Part shown: in pieces, positions 1 through 12,639 of the stretch
Position numbering within the stretch: position 1 is the stretch's first letter
Layout: every line of letters starts with the position of its first letter
NCBI GenBank assembly: GCA_035235625.1
Contig: CP141149.1
Span: forward strand, 33,349,753-33,413,752
Direction: 5' to 3'
Origin: Saururus chinensis
Lineage: Eukaryota > Streptophyta > Magnoliopsida > Piperales > Saururaceae
Length of the DNA: 64,000 bases
The notes under the pieces: model-generated
Databases searched by the model: none
Seen by the model: only the letters and a program-made list of their open reading frames with translations
Told to the model about the DNA's origin: nothing
Program-made: the position numbers and the translations under genes

Positions 1-596
1 CGCCAGCCCTACACACATGGTCGCTCTTCTTTCGTCACGATGGCGTGTGGATACGTTCGAGGTTGTGCAGCCATGACAGAACTCTACTATTCAAAGATGA
101 CATTGCCAAGAGCCACGCGATGGCCCTAGTCCTACAGTCCAAGCAACATCAGCCCCGCAAACCTTCCAATCACCATCTCTTGCGCACTTAACTCCACCCA
201 GGCCGGGGCCCTCATGGCCTCACCCCCAGGTCTGCAGAAGCTGCAGGGGTTGCAAAGTTACACAGCACAGCAAAACACATGAAAAGGCAAAAGTAGACTC
301 TTTCCATAGCGAGCAGCCCCGCCCCAGTTCATGACCAGAGTGGCTCGGTCGCCACGAAGCTCGTCTCTTTGGCCTTTTATCGTAAAAACGGAGACTTCTT
401 CTGAAGCCAGTTCCCATCTTTGATCGAATCATACCAGAACCATCCACAACGAACGACTTTGCCATTTCTCTATTTCTCTTGCTACCACCTAGCTGACCGC
501 CAGCAATCCCCCAACGAACCGTCCTGTTTTAAGGCTCCATTAAATTTCATTTGGGAGTTGGGTGGTGGCTTACTCAAATCAGAGATCTTGAGCGAA
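1..596. other. Upstream region and probable 5' leader of the UBP22-like gene
   Basis: No conserved protein is recognisable here on either strand. An open frame runs from about 420 into the UBP22 exon but has no ATG before 597, and its translation does not resemble the start of the family, so 420-596 is taken as 5' leader. The first 220 bases could be the tail of a neighbouring gene cut by the window, but nothing supports that directly. Confidence 0.4.
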
Positions 597-3377
597 ATGT
601 CTGGGAAAAGTTCGAGTTTCACCAATCCAAAGCCCTGCTCTCATCTTACAAACTACAGGCGGCGGCACGGTCTTAAAGGATACAATTCCCTCCAAAAGAG
701 CCTCAAAACCTCGCCAAATGGGAAGACCGCCATCCTCAGAGACACAGCTCAGATACCCAGATGCAGTTTCTGCTCCACCAATCAAGGAAGACTCTATTTT
801 TGCTTGGTCTGCTCTAAAGTCTTCTGCTTTGTGCCATCCGATTCGAATCACGCTATTCTGCATTGTCAATCCCGGAAAGACCACGAAATCGCCGTCGATA
901 TGGAACGGGCAGAGCTATTTTGTTGTGCTTGCCGCGATCAAGTCTATGATCCTGATTTTGATATGGCCATTATGTGCAAACAGATTAGTCTGCTGCCCAA
1001 GTGCAGTAATGGGGTGGTGCAGGTTCGAAGAGAGAGTCCCAGAAAGAAGCGGAAGGCGGTTTTGGATTGCAGAACTTCGAAAGATCTGGCCTCTCTAATG
1101 GGAATGAGCTCGAGTTCGTGTTTTCCGCTTGGATTGAGAGGATTGAACAATTTGGGCAACACCTGTTTTATGAACTCGGTGTTGCAAGCTCTTCTCCACA
1201 CGCCGCCTCTGAAAAGTTATTTTCTAAGTGGTCGGCACAATCGCGAGACTTGCCGGCGAGGTCCAACGTGCTTGGCTTGTGACATCAGTGCCATCTTCGC
1301 CGCAGTCTTTTCTGGGGACCGGACGCCATATAGCCCAGCTCGGTTTCTGTACAGGTGGTGAATTAGTTGTTTTTTAATTTTTGGCCCATTCTATTATGTA
1401 ATCCATTAGATTTGCCTTTTAGATCTCTAGATTAGCTTTGGCTGAAAGCAGGCATTGTAGGCTATACCACAAATGTAAAGGGTTTAATTTAGTCTGCAAT
1501 GGCGATGCTACTCATGGTTCTTGGTGATTGACGTTAGTTGTAGTAGACATTGACACAGGTCTTAAAGAAAATGTGACTTACACTGAAGTAGCTATTTTTT
1601 GTTTCTCTCTTTTGCAATCAACCTATGTTTTGTCTCTTCGTTGAGGACTTAAATGCTTCTGTCTGTGCTTAGACTCTTGCTCCGATGTCTCCTGTCTGAG
1701 CTTGAACCTTTTTGTACAGCTTTGCTACCTTAAATCATCAAAAGCTTATCGAAGCTGGATCTGCTAATAGGCTATTAAGTGGCCTGATATCTAATATTTA
1801 TAATGGGCTACATAACTGTGGATGATGATCCATATAACTTAATATCGAATTACTTTATATATTGATAATGCACGACAAATTATTGGATCCTTCAATCCAC
1901 TTTGCATCAAAATCATCCTCTTATAGAGATAATTTTTTATGATATGTTTGCTTGTAATTTAGCTGTACACAAAAAATCGTGCTACTTAGTTAATGCATAC
2001 TCTTATGGTTCCTTGAGGTTGATATCCATTCATCCAGGATGTTTCTTCTCCAAAAGTTTTGTTTTTCATTTCATGGTCTGTTGGGTCTAGACTATTCATG
2101 AATCGTATGAACAACATTCTGAAAATCATGAATTGTTTATTTCTGCAGTTGGTGGCAGCATGCTTCAAATTTGGCTAGTTATGAGCAACAAGATGCTCAT
2201 GAATTCTTCATTTCGATGCTTGAGAGAATTCATGAAAAAGAAGAGCAATCCATGCCCCATGACAAAGGTAATATAAGATGTTGACCATGATTTGTGTTCT
2301 ACCTATTTCACATAGATTGACAGATCTGTTTTTCATGTAGCTTTTGCTATGATGTTCAATGCATAATGGATTATGGGACGACATTTATGCTTATTTAATG
2401 TTCATAGATAGAGAGAGTCTTAGCTTTTGTCAGTATTCTGCAATATTGTATGGTACTGGATGGCTTGAATGGACGTTTTAAGATTGATGAAATTGTAAAG
2501 TTATAGTTTAAATGCTGTTGTTGTTAAATAAGTTAATGAAATTTCAACTAATTTGGTTATGATTTTTTAATGCCATACAGGTCTTGGAGATTGCCATTGT
2601 ATTGCTCATAAGGTATTCTCTGGAGTGCTGAGATCAGATGTCACATGTACAGTTTGTGGTTTCACTTCAACAAAGTTTGATCCATGTGTTGACATATCAC
2701 TTGACTTGGAGCTAAGTCCCAGTTCAACAGATAAATCAACTAAAGTGGGAAAAAGCCACGGCATATCTACTCTCACGGGGTGTTTAGACCTCTTTACTAG
2801 GCCTGAGAAATTGGGCTCAGACCAGAAACTGTACTGCCAAAACTGTCAGATGAGGCAAGATTCACTGAAGCAGATGTCAATCAGACGGCTTCCGCCAGTC
2901 TTGTGTTTCCATATCAAGAGGTTTGAGCATTCCTCAATCAGAAAAATGTCAAGAAAGGTTGACCAATACTTGCAATTTCCTTTTTCGCTAGATATGACAC
3001 CATACCTTTCTTCTTCTATCATAAGAAATCGGTTTGGCAACCGGATATTTGCTTTTGAAGGAGATGATTCAGACTTGTCAACGGAGTTATCCTCTGAATT
3101 TGAGTTGTTTGCAGTGGTAACCCACGCGGGAAAGCTAGAATCAGGTCATTATGTGACCTATTTGAGACTAAGGGACCAATGGTACAAATGTGATGATGCA
3201 TGGATCACCCAAGTGAGTGATAGGGTTGTTAGGGCCTCGCAGGGCTACATGATGTGCTATGTGCAAAAATTGCTCTATTACAAGGCAAGTGATGAAATAG
3301 ATGGCATCTCAATATCTCCAAAAGGACGGGTTCAGTCAGGGAGAGATCCCTTTCTCTCAAGCTCAGCTTGTTGCTAA
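597..3377 (+). CDS. UBP22: Ubiquitin carboxyl-terminal hydrolase 22-like (SAGA-type histone H2B deubiquitinase)
   Basis: Three exons, 597-1354, 2149-2267 and 2581-3377, give a 557-residue protein, the length I recall for Arabidopsis UBP22. All junctions are GT-AG and in phase. A ZnF-UBP finger lies at about residues 50-130 (PRCSFC, CLVC, HEIAVD, CCAC). The USP domain follows: Cys box GLNNLGNTCFMN with nucleophile near C190, two inserted CxxC pairs (CTVC, CQNC), and His box ESGHYVTYLR with H near 482, then CDDAW. All catalytic residues are visible. The start at 597 was chosen because it is the first ATG and puts the finger at the usual distance. In the family the enzyme removes ubiquitin from histone H2B as catalytic subunit of the SAGA deubiquitination module in the nucleus. 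Looks intact. Confidence 0.93.
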
Positions 3378-5510
3378 ATACAGAGACTTATAGAAAAGTC
3401 TTCGAGTCTGTTAACCAAAGAACAGCAGAATGTGGAGAATTGCGATTTAAGGGAGACACCTTCTATCTGGATTTCCACTGCTATGTGATAACAGCAGCCA
3501 ATGGAAACTTATATTGAGTGTGGGATGGAGGCAAGTCCGAGTTAAGTTACCGGGCTACAGGGTGCGACCAATTCTAAACAATTGTGTTTAAATTACATTA
3601 TTCAGAAGCTGGCCTTTAGTCTGAATCTTGGTGGTTTGTGGCTTCACCGTCTTGGGAACCTTCAAAAGGTACAAGATGCAGTGGTGAACCCAAATCTTTG
3701 TGGGAGTAATTTTACAGGAGGTCATTGCATGGAAATGTATTTGATTGGAGTAACAATTAGCAACACCATTTGCTTACTTGTTTTCAGTTTTAAGATAAGC
3801 AGTTTCTAGGCCTTTTAAGCAAAATTTTAACCATTTTACCGGCTAGTGAAGTTCCCGGAGTAGGACGCATGGATGATTGTGTATCGTGTGGATGGCATTA
3901 TATGAGAACCAGCTTTAGAGGTAACCTCTGGCGCTCTCTCATCAATCTGTATGAAGAATTCTCCAGGGTGACCTTATACTCAGTGAAAGCCAAAATCATA
4001 TAACAGGAAGCCTGAAGGAAGAGGGCGCACAAGATCTGCTTCTGAAAGAGAAGCTAGTCTGGAAAGAAAGTCACTTCACGACAATCAATCTGGGGGCCCA
4101 ACAACCTGATATGGGCCCGCAAACGGGCTTCCTGAAAAGCCCACAGCCCACTTCCCAAGCTGCGGGCTGTATGCTGCAGAATTCAGACCGAAGGCACCAG
4201 TATGGGGAAGTTTGACCCGCGCCGAAAAATATTACTTTTTAGTATATTTGGTTGGGCCGCTGACAAAAGGGTTTGGACCAATCATGATACATGCACTGCG
4301 GCTAACTTCGATGACGCAGGATCTGTTAAAGTTGTCGTCAACAATGGAGATTGCGGGTCCCAGTTTTTGTTGTGAACGGCGTGGATAAGGTTGTTAATGT
4401 CAGGCGTCAATCTTTCGGCAACTACCATTCCAACGACCCGATTGCATCATCGTTAGGTGGATTCAGGTGGTAGACTGCAATTTGATTCTACCATCTCACT
4501 GTCCCACCCTTAGATCACCCTTTTATAGAGCTACTGTTATTATTAAGTATTAAGACTGGAAATCAATCATCTGATTAGTACTAATCACACTGAAACGAGG
4601 CTGACTCCGGAGTCGTTGCACAAGTAGATCAGTCTACTCCCCCCTAATGAGGAAGTGCTCTTGCAGCTTCTGCACTAATTAATCAAGGGGAAGTAGGTGT
4701 ATTTCACCCTGATTACAATCCTTAGACTGGCAACGAGCGACCCATTTACAATAAACAATTCGCGGATGGTGTGGTGGCGAGACCCCTCTATAATAAACAA
4801 TGTAGCATCTCCAGCTTGTCTGTGGTTGGATTGATTGACCTCAACAGCCGTTTTTCTTTTTTCCTTTATTTTTGGCCAGAAGCAACAGCTGTTTGAGAGA
4901 AAAGTCTTTGTTTGAGACTTGAGAGTGAAATCAGTCAGCATTCACTATCAAAGTCGTAGGGGAATTTTATAGCGAAAAAAAAACTAGTGGTGGGAAATTT
5001 GCTCTCATAAAAGAGGTGGTGAAAATTTTAGAGAGGATTTAGTACAAAAAGAAAAATTATTTTGTATTAGGGAAATTTCATGGAACCACGAGAGACTATA
5101 AAGTTATCTGTTTTACCCTTGAAATCCCTCAAACATGTAAAGTAGAAACAAGGAGGGTATCTCATTAGTTCAGGCTCGACCAGCGCATGCCAAAAGTAAA
5201 AAATGACATAAAAAACAAAGTACCACTTTGTCCATTCTCTATGTTGCAACTTCTTGAAGTCATATTTTGGGCCCTCGAACTCAAATGCCATTGAATTCGT
5301 CTCATCTAACCCCATCGTATAAAAATATTACATGCGGTTATTATATCTTGTACCTAGTTATGATTGGTCAGTTTACGATGATAATTTCGGTGGCCAATTG
5401 TGATATATATACCTTACAAATAAAGTGACTTGTATTCAATTCACCTATAGGGGAAGTAGTGACAATTGTCTTGTCAATAAAGCATCTCTCTGCCTTTTTA
5501 ATGACATTTT
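3378..5510. other. Intergenic DNA, including the UBP22 3' UTR
   Basis: No coding sequence is recognisable. The first few hundred bases after the UBP22 stop are probably its 3' UTR. Short open frames here show no family resemblance. Two short similar phrases containing ATAAACAAT near 4750 and 4793 suggest a small local duplication. Confidence 0.4.
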
Positions 5511-5517
5511 TTAAACT

Positions 5518-5930
5518 CTATTTTGGTGGCTTTAGAAGGTAGCTATGATGGCCATTGAGGGGCTTGGGGAGGCCGTTACGATGGTTTTGCAATGACCATT
5601 TGGATGTGTTGTGATGATACTTGTGATGGTCGTTGGGTGTGTTGTGAATGTAATTGCAATGATCCTTGTGATTGTCTTGCGATGATCTTGTGATGGTCAA
5701 TTAGTGTGTTGCAAAGATAATTGCAATGATCTTTTGATAGTATCTGGAATGGTCTTGCAAAGGCAATCGTGATGACCATTAAGTGTGCTGTGAAGGTAAT
5801 TGTGATGTTCTTGCTGAGGTAATTGTGATGGGCTTGGAATGGTCATTAGGATAGCTGCGAAGGAACTTGTGATAGTCACTAGGTGGGTTGCAAATGTAAT
5901 TGTGAGGTTTTTGTATTTCACGCATGAAAT
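5518..5930. repeat. Degenerate minisatellite
   Basis: About seven imperfect units of roughly 55-65 bases built around GATGGTCATT, GTGTGTTG and GTAATTGTGATG phrases. On the minus strand all three frames stay open and read as His/Asn/Pro-rich peptides. This is what a stop-poor repeat produces, not evidence of a gene. Unit boundaries are fuzzy, so the count is approximate. Confidence 0.6.
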
Positions 5931-6259
5931 TTACCTACACAAAAATATCAAAATTTGTATGATAATTAATCATATTATACAACTGCCTACATGTTGATCG
6001 ACCTCTTGTTGGTGAGGCGGTTATACCAAACCCTTCACTCCGATTGCACTAAAATGGACGTGCTGGACGCTTTTTAGATTTTATGTGCCCATTTTTTTAT
6101 TTGTCCCTTGGCCTTTTAGTTGGAGGGGAAGAATGAGAGCATCTCCTTCTGTTGTGATTGCTTTGCACCGGCTTGTCATCAAACACTACATGCCCCTTTA
6201 TATCTCAATCATTATGATCTAACCCTAACCTCTAAGAACTGTTATTTACTAATATTTTT

Positions 6260-6441
6260 TATATATTTTATCCGTCTTAATTAATATCTCTATTAAAAAA
6301 TTTAATCTATATTAATAATTTTATTTTATTAAATATAAGTAATTTGGTACTTAAAAAGATTATCATAAATTATTATTTTATTTTATTTAATATAATATAT
6401 TATTTTTTAAAATATAACTATTAATATAGGATAGAAGAATA
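6260..6441 (+). mobile_element. Stowaway-like MITE, decayed copy
   Basis: This AT-rich block shares a collinear core with copies near 21880, 42850 and 53957: TTAATATCT at the left, TTTTATTTTATTAAAT, ACTTAAAAAGATTAT, then TTTTTAAAATATAACTATTAATATAGG at the right in pieces. The terminal CTCCCTCC-type ends seen in better copies are worn here. It lies in the upstream region of the 7066 gene. Ends are approximate. Confidence 0.55.
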
Positions 6442-6801
6442 AGGAAGTTAGACATTTATTATAATTTTAAAAATACAATCATGAGTAAAATGAAAGTTTT
6501 TTAAAAAAGTAGTTGGCTAAATCGGTTAGTGTACGGGAATGAAGGCAAAATATGAAAGGGGTAGTGGGAGGTGCCTTATCCAATTATCCAGAAAAGGAAA
6601 GCGCCATCCATTCCATTCCATTCCAAAGTCGGCGCAGAATATCAAAAATTGTACTCCACCAAGAAGTCGGATATGATATTATTGGGTTTGGAGCCAATGA
6701 GAAGGAGGATCCTATGGTTTATGCGGGGAGCATCGGGCCCCACTCCCGGCCCCAGGCCTTTTGTGGTTCAGAAATTCGGAAACCTGAACCAACACCCCTG
6801 G

Positions 6802-6807
6802 CACGTG
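6802..6807 (+). promoter_or_regulatory. G-box (CACGTG) upstream of the 7066 gene
   Basis: A palindromic CACGTG core lies about 260 bases before the ATG at 7066, in a GC-richer stretch that probably includes the promoter and leader. Such cores bind bHLH and bZIP factors in plants, but single hexamers occur by chance, so function is only a suggestion. Confidence 0.3.
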
Positions 6808-7065
6808 CGACAGCACATGTTTGCCTTCCTCCCTCCCTCTCGCGGCTCTTTTTACGCGGATTTCAATGAATAAAATGGAAAGGGCCGCTCCTTTTGGGTT
6901 CCGCTCGTCTCCGTCGCCCCCCTCCTTTCGGCCGGCCTCCGTGACTCCATCTTCCTCCCGGAGAATTCTGTCTTGTCTGTTTCTAGGTTTTTGAAGCCGG
7001 TCATTTCTGATCTGCCGCTTCCCTTATCATCAGCGTCGGCTTAGCTGTCGGGAGATCTTGGTTTC

Positions 7066-10000
7066 ATGGTTCAGCTGGTGAATAGCCACTCCGGCAAACG
7101 CGGGCCGGAGCAGCAGAAGTGGCCGGTGAAGTTGGAGATCGACGATCCGCTTTACGAGGAGCACGGCCCCCTCGACAAGCGCTTCAAGGTCCATCCTCTC
7201 TCCTGCTCCTTGGGTTTTCCATGATCTCGCCTTCCTCTTTTCTCGCCTTGTGCTGCAAAAAGTTGGGAGGGTTTTGATCTTTTGCTGCGAAATTATTCGT
7301 TTTCTGTTGTGTGTAAATTTGATCGTTTCCTACTAAATTCGGTTGTTTTAGATGATACGATCTAATCTCATCCCAAGCTTTGGGAATTTTTCTTTTGTGT
7401 GTGAGTGTGCGTGTTTCCTTTCATGGGGCGTGCAGTTGTTTTTTAGACAACGTTTTTTGTTTTTTCCATCGCAGCATTGGAGCTCAGGATGTAGCAGTAA
7501 TCTGCCGGCTCAACCCGCACACTACAACCCACTTGATGAACCCAGTCCGTTGGGCTTACGCCTAAGGAAGAGCCCGTCCTTACTGGATTTGATTCAAATG
7601 AGGCTTTCTCAAGGATATTCTTGTGCTTCAGCTGGAGTGGCAAACAAAGAGAATCCGGATTTGACTAAAAAGAAGGATGCTAAAGGTGGTCTTGTGGCAG
7701 CTTCCTGTGACAAGTTGAAGGCTTCTAATTTTCCGGCGTCACTTTTGCGAATAGGCTCTTGGGAGGTAAATATCGATTTTTTTTCACTGTTTTGATGCTT
7801 GGCCGTCACCTGAATTGGCCGTCTACCTTTCGCGCATCTTTCTTCAGTGCATAATTCATGATATGCGGGCTTAAGTCATTTACACCCTGATATATGCAGT
7901 GCGTATCAAGGTATGAAGGTGATTTAGTTGCAAAGTGCTATTTTGCAAAACACAAGCTTGTCTGGGAAGTTCTAGACGGTCCATTGAAAAGCAAGATAGA
8001 AATTCAATGGTCAGATATCACAGCTATCAAGGCAACTTGTCCCGATAACGAGAATGGGACCTTGGACATTATAGTAAGTCGTGTCGGGTTTATTACTTCT
8101 TTGAAAAATGATCATTTTTAGAAGTTCTAACAATAATCCTTTTTATGTATAGCTGGGTAAGCAACCGGTTTTCTTTAGGGAAACAAATCCACAGCCTAGG
8201 AAGCATACCCTTTGGCAGGCTACATCAGATTTCACTGGTGGTCAAGCAAGTGTACACAGGTGATATAATCTGTTCCCATTTTTTATCTTTGATGACGAAT
8301 AAGACAATTTGACTGTATTTTTTATCATTGTTTAAAAAGGGATTGTGATGAAAAATAGAGAAAATTGTTTCATTAAAGTCCAGCCTTGTGGAGTCCTCTT
8401 CCCCAAGGCTGGTCTATTGTTGTCGGAATGCATTTAATTGAGAAAAACTATCGTCTTGTTTCCATGTTCCTAAAGCCAGCCTTTTCTGTACATATTCTCT
8501 TCATGTTGTGTTCTTCTTGTCTGGTGATTCTATGGTAAATCTTTGAACATGTTCGCAGGAGGCACTTTCTTCAGTGCCCGCAAGGTTTATTGAACAAACA
8601 TTTCGAGAAACTGATCCAGTGTGATCCTCGTCTGAATTTGCTGAGCCAACAGCCAGAGATTGTGCTAGATTCTCCTTACTTTGAAACTAGATGTCCTGTG
8701 TTTTCTCCAGAGGATTCAAAGTCCCATAGCTTTGATCAAATAAAGAAAGAATATGTATCCACCTTCTCAGGCTTTCATGATCTAGCATCATCCTGTGCTG
8801 ATCAATCGGCCTCTGTGGTACCTGATATTCTGGAGAAAGTTGCGTCCCGGGAAACCCTGCCTCCCAGTTCAGGTACTGGAAGGAACATCTTGCCTCCCAT
8901 TCAGGGACGTTCTGCCTTTCTTTTATTATTTATGAACAGTGTATTTTATCGCCTTATTGTCATGAGCGTTCTAAGTGGGCCAAATTAGAACTTTTACTTC
9001 AGAAGACAGGCATGTCTGCTCACAGTCAAATTTCTACTGCATGCACATCTTGGTAACTTAGTGTATTTCAAAATGCTGTTCAAAAATTTGCTTTCCAACA
9101 CCAATATGTTCGTTATTTATGCTATTCTTTATAACTTAAATTTTTTAAGTTAGATTTGTTTTTACAAACTTAATCAAATTTGTCACTATAATGAAAAATA
9201 TCTGCAACATCTTAATTTGAGAATACGTCACACTGTCTATGCATTTTTACTTTGCAGAAAATTTGTCTTTTATATTGAAAAGTATGTTGTTTTCTGTGTA
9301 CAGGTATGCATTTCTTGCTTGTAGTTTATATTCTAAAATAGCAACGAATGTTTTAAGGAAATAAGGAATATGTTGTGGCCTACAACCATAATGGCTGTAG
9401 TGTAGGAGATCCAATGACAACAATTAACTGTACGACATCTCAAGCCTTGGCCCCCCTTAAGCCCAAACCCACCCCACCTCCTACCTCATTTTAAGCTGCA
9501 ATACAACCTCCCTGAGCTTATGTTCTAATCTTGTATAATTATAGTTAATAAGCCATTATATGTGTTCATGACGTGTGGAGGGGAGTGCCTTCTTAGTTTC
9601 ACATTCTATACATGTTTAGTATATGCAAAAAGAGCACTTGAAAGTAAACCAGCAAGCTGCTTTATTCTGATCCTCAACTTCATCCATTTATCTCCTTAGA
9701 ATGGAGATATGGTGTATGGTACCGGCGAGGGTATAATTAAATATCTCCAGGTATTTACTTTGTTTTCTGAGGTTGCAATTGCTTTGTGATTAACGTTTTC
9801 CAGATTTTTGTATATCTTGTATTTTGGATATTTAATAAAAAGGCATGATGATTCCTGTTTTTCACCTGGCAATTAAGTCATCATCAGCTTAGGCTTTATA
9901 TTAGTTCCAAACATTTCATTTGAATCATGACTGAAGTTTAGCAAGAACTAATTTGCAACCTTGTGTTAGTCAGTTTTTATTTTCTTTCTTTCCTTCTTGT

Positions 10001-10972
10001 CTCTTTCTTTCTTTTTGCAAGAATAAGATTATTTTCATTATTTTGATTATAACAAACTGAGTGGGTGTAACTGGCATTCGTCTAGCTGGGAATTGACATA
10101 GATCATGGTATTTATGAAAATGACTGTCCTGGAATTTGTTAAATAAATTACAAAATTTTCCAGTATGGTTAAGATAGGTTACTTATATAAGTTTTTGTTG
10201 TAGAAAAACCGAATATCTGCTAAGGCATTTATGATTTTTACTTTTTTCTTTAAGTTAAATTGTTTGATACTTTTCAAATAGAAACTATATGTCATATTCT
10301 TATAATTTTTTTCTGGATGGAATTGGATATTATCTGGGCTGACTCCAGTTCCTTTGAGTGATGGTAGATTCTAGGGATGCTGATGTAAATGGAGGAATAG
10401 ATCCAGAAGATTTGAAGGTTGACACTGCTATTACTCGTCGGGATCAGCGTAAAGTACCAGGACTTCACGTGTCCATGTCAATGAGTGATCTGATGAGCCA
10501 CATTGGACAGTGCATTTCCGAGCAGATGATTTCTGGAAATCCCTTTTTTTCCCCCGAAGGTGAAGGACATTGCAGTAAAGACATGCTGGAGGATATTACC
10601 CAATACCTGCTCAGTGATTCCCATCTTCCTTCTGCCTCAGATGAGCAATCCCTTATGTCGAGAGTCAACTCTCTTTGCTGCCTCCTTCAGAAGGATGCTG
10701 CAACAGTTCAAAATCTTCAAATAAAAGGTGATGATGACATTAATCAACAGCCCAATTTCATGTCTAAATCCACAGATGGTGAAAAGGGCATTGATAGAGA
10801 ACTGGCATCTGATGATGATTTTACTAATGATGGTTTGGGATGCAAGCAGCAGCCACCAGCCATGTCAAGAAAAGATTCGGTTGGGGATCTACTACTGCAT
10901 CTTCCTCGGATTGCATCTTTACCACAGTTTTTATTCAACATACCCGAAGATTGTGATAACCAGGCAAGATGA
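7066..10972 (+). CDS. Conserved plant protein of unknown function
   Basis: Six exons, 7066-7188, 7475-7765, 7900-8073, 8153-8259, 8559-8872 and 10359-10972, join in phase to a 540-residue protein. The N-terminus (MVQLVNSHSGKRGPE, then KLEIDDPLYEEHGPL) is basic and acidic. A motif SPLGLRLRKSPSLLDLIQMR follows at about residues 75-95. A block of about 110 residues (RIGSWE, RYEGDLVAKCYFAKHKLVWEV, then IEIQWSDI) has alternating strands. A Ser-rich linker follows, then a helical region (VSMSMSDLMSHIGQCISEQ) and a C-terminal motif AMSRKDSVGDLLLHLPRI ending near the stop. No membrane segment, signal peptide or known catalytic motif is visible. I recall close relatives across seed plants, some labelled TRF-like, but there is no Myb/telobox domain, so no function is assigned. 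The last acceptor (TTTGAG at 10358) is the only one found that keeps the frame. Confidence 0.82.
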
Positions 10973-11948
10973 CTAAATTCCTAAGTCGTCATCTGGTTAG
11001 AATCGGTGTGGTTGTTGGGATCCAGAAGTTCCTGATGATGGATTCTGACAACTTCAATTAAACATGAATGTGTTTTTTTATATTTAGATATAGGTGTAAA
11101 ATGATCTTAGCTTTTTATACTGCTAGTTTTGGGTTTTACTGGATTAAGAGAGCTGCAATAATACTTCACTGACAATATTATCTGAAACCAGTTAATGCAC
11201 TTGGTGAATGTTTGTAAGAGCAGATGAAAGGAATTGTTTTGTTCGATGCCAATGGCACTCACCCTCTTTTTATTTTTAATTTGAAGATGCCGAGTGCAAA
11301 TTTAGTTTGCATTACTGTCCTTTGTTTTAGTGCGATAGAGCAAATAAAAATGCTGGGAGCGCTTGTGCTGAGAAATCGCCCAATGTTGCATTTGGGTACT
11401 TATTAGTAGGAGTGTACGTGCATTACATAATGCACGTGTTGTATTTTATATATTTAGGGATTTATATTACCATATGCAAATTGAGTTATAAGTTAATTAT
11501 TTTACCTGATCTTTAAATAAAATTTATAAATAATATTTTTGATGTATTGTGGGTAATTTAGAATTCTTATGAAAAAACTTGCCCATTTTTACTTTTTTAA
11601 TAATGTAGACTAGGAGTACTTTATAATTTTTATGACAATTTTTTGGCTCTTATAATAAGTTTTAAACCAATTAGGAATATAAAATCTATATGTGGTTACA
11701 AGGTTATGCTTATTAAAAAATTGTTGTAACATTGTGCCAAAGGCTGCACCACACGTTTCCCACTGTCATTGCCCACCACCAAAAGACCATCACAGTTGAT
11801 GCCGACATAAATCTGTTCTCTAACACAACCAAAATAGGTATTGATAATGTGAGCATTGTTCGGGGTTTGGATATATGCGATGGGCGTAATGACACTGAAG
11901 AGCACTTCTTGTTCAGGACCCCTAACACTGAGACTCATGCTTGTAACT
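10973..11948. other. 3' UTR and intergenic DNA
   Basis: The first part is probably the 3' UTR of the preceding gene. Beyond about 11400 the sequence is AT-rich. No RNA gene or protein family was recognised on either strand. Confidence 0.4.
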
Positions 11949-12260
11949 AATGGTGTTAACAAGTTGAGTTGAACTGAGTTATAAAGGTTTTTTACTTAGA
12001 GCTTAATGTTTAAAAGTTTAGCTCGAGCTCGATTGAACAACTCAAAGCCTAGGCTGAATTAAAACTTGGTTCGGTTAAGGAACTTAAAACTTGATTTAAA
12101 TTTGAGCTCAAAAATGTACTTATAAGAGTTTGTACTTATGTTTGAATTGAGCTTGAATTTTATTTACAATTTAAATTATTTTTTTAATAAAAAACTATAT
12201 CAACATTATAAAACTAAAAAAATTATAATAAATTATAATGATATTTTATTAAAGTTATAA
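11949..12260 (+). mobile_element. hAT-like non-autonomous element, fragment
   Basis: Begins with ATGGTGTTAACAAGTTGAG and continues with many repeats of AGCTCGAGCTC/TTGAGCTC words, then an AT-rich tail. The same arrangement occurs at 22651. This GGTGTNAA start followed by GAGCTC-rich sequence is typical of short hAT-type elements in plants. The right terminal repeat was not found, so it is probably truncated or heavily decayed. Confidence 0.45.
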
Positions 12261-12639
12261 ATATTACTCTCTCTCTCTCTATATATATACACCGATACAG
12301 TTCATCGAGCATTTCCGCTGGCCAATTCCTGGCTTTCAAGCATCGCACAAATGTAATTATAGGAGAAGCGAATAAACCCATTTCATATGTTATCCCCAGT
12401 TTACCCTCAATGCAAGCTCTTCCTCTTCCCTCAACTCCCTAGCACTCGTAGTCAGAAGCCGCCGAGCTCATCACCTCTCCATCATCCTGCCAAGCTCCCA
12501 CGACTGCTTCTACTTCATCATTCTCCTCCCAATCTGATCCAGGGCCAGAAGCATCTCAGCGCCTCCCAAACCACCGGAGTCGGGCCAATCAAACCCCAAG
12601 TGCCAGACGGTCAAAGGTTTCCCAACTCCTCACTGGTCC

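Noticed and set aside
6552-6873. Two overlapping plus-strand frames of about 100 codons before the 7066 gene
   Set aside because: They lie in the promoter and leader region, overlap each other in different frames and have no family resemblance.
9003-9750. Two possible small exons (9003-9052 and 9700-9750) in the last intron of the 7066 gene
   Set aside because: Both are open and have AG/GT borders, but including either breaks the phase into the final exon at 10359, and direct joining of 8872 to 10359 reproduces the conserved order.
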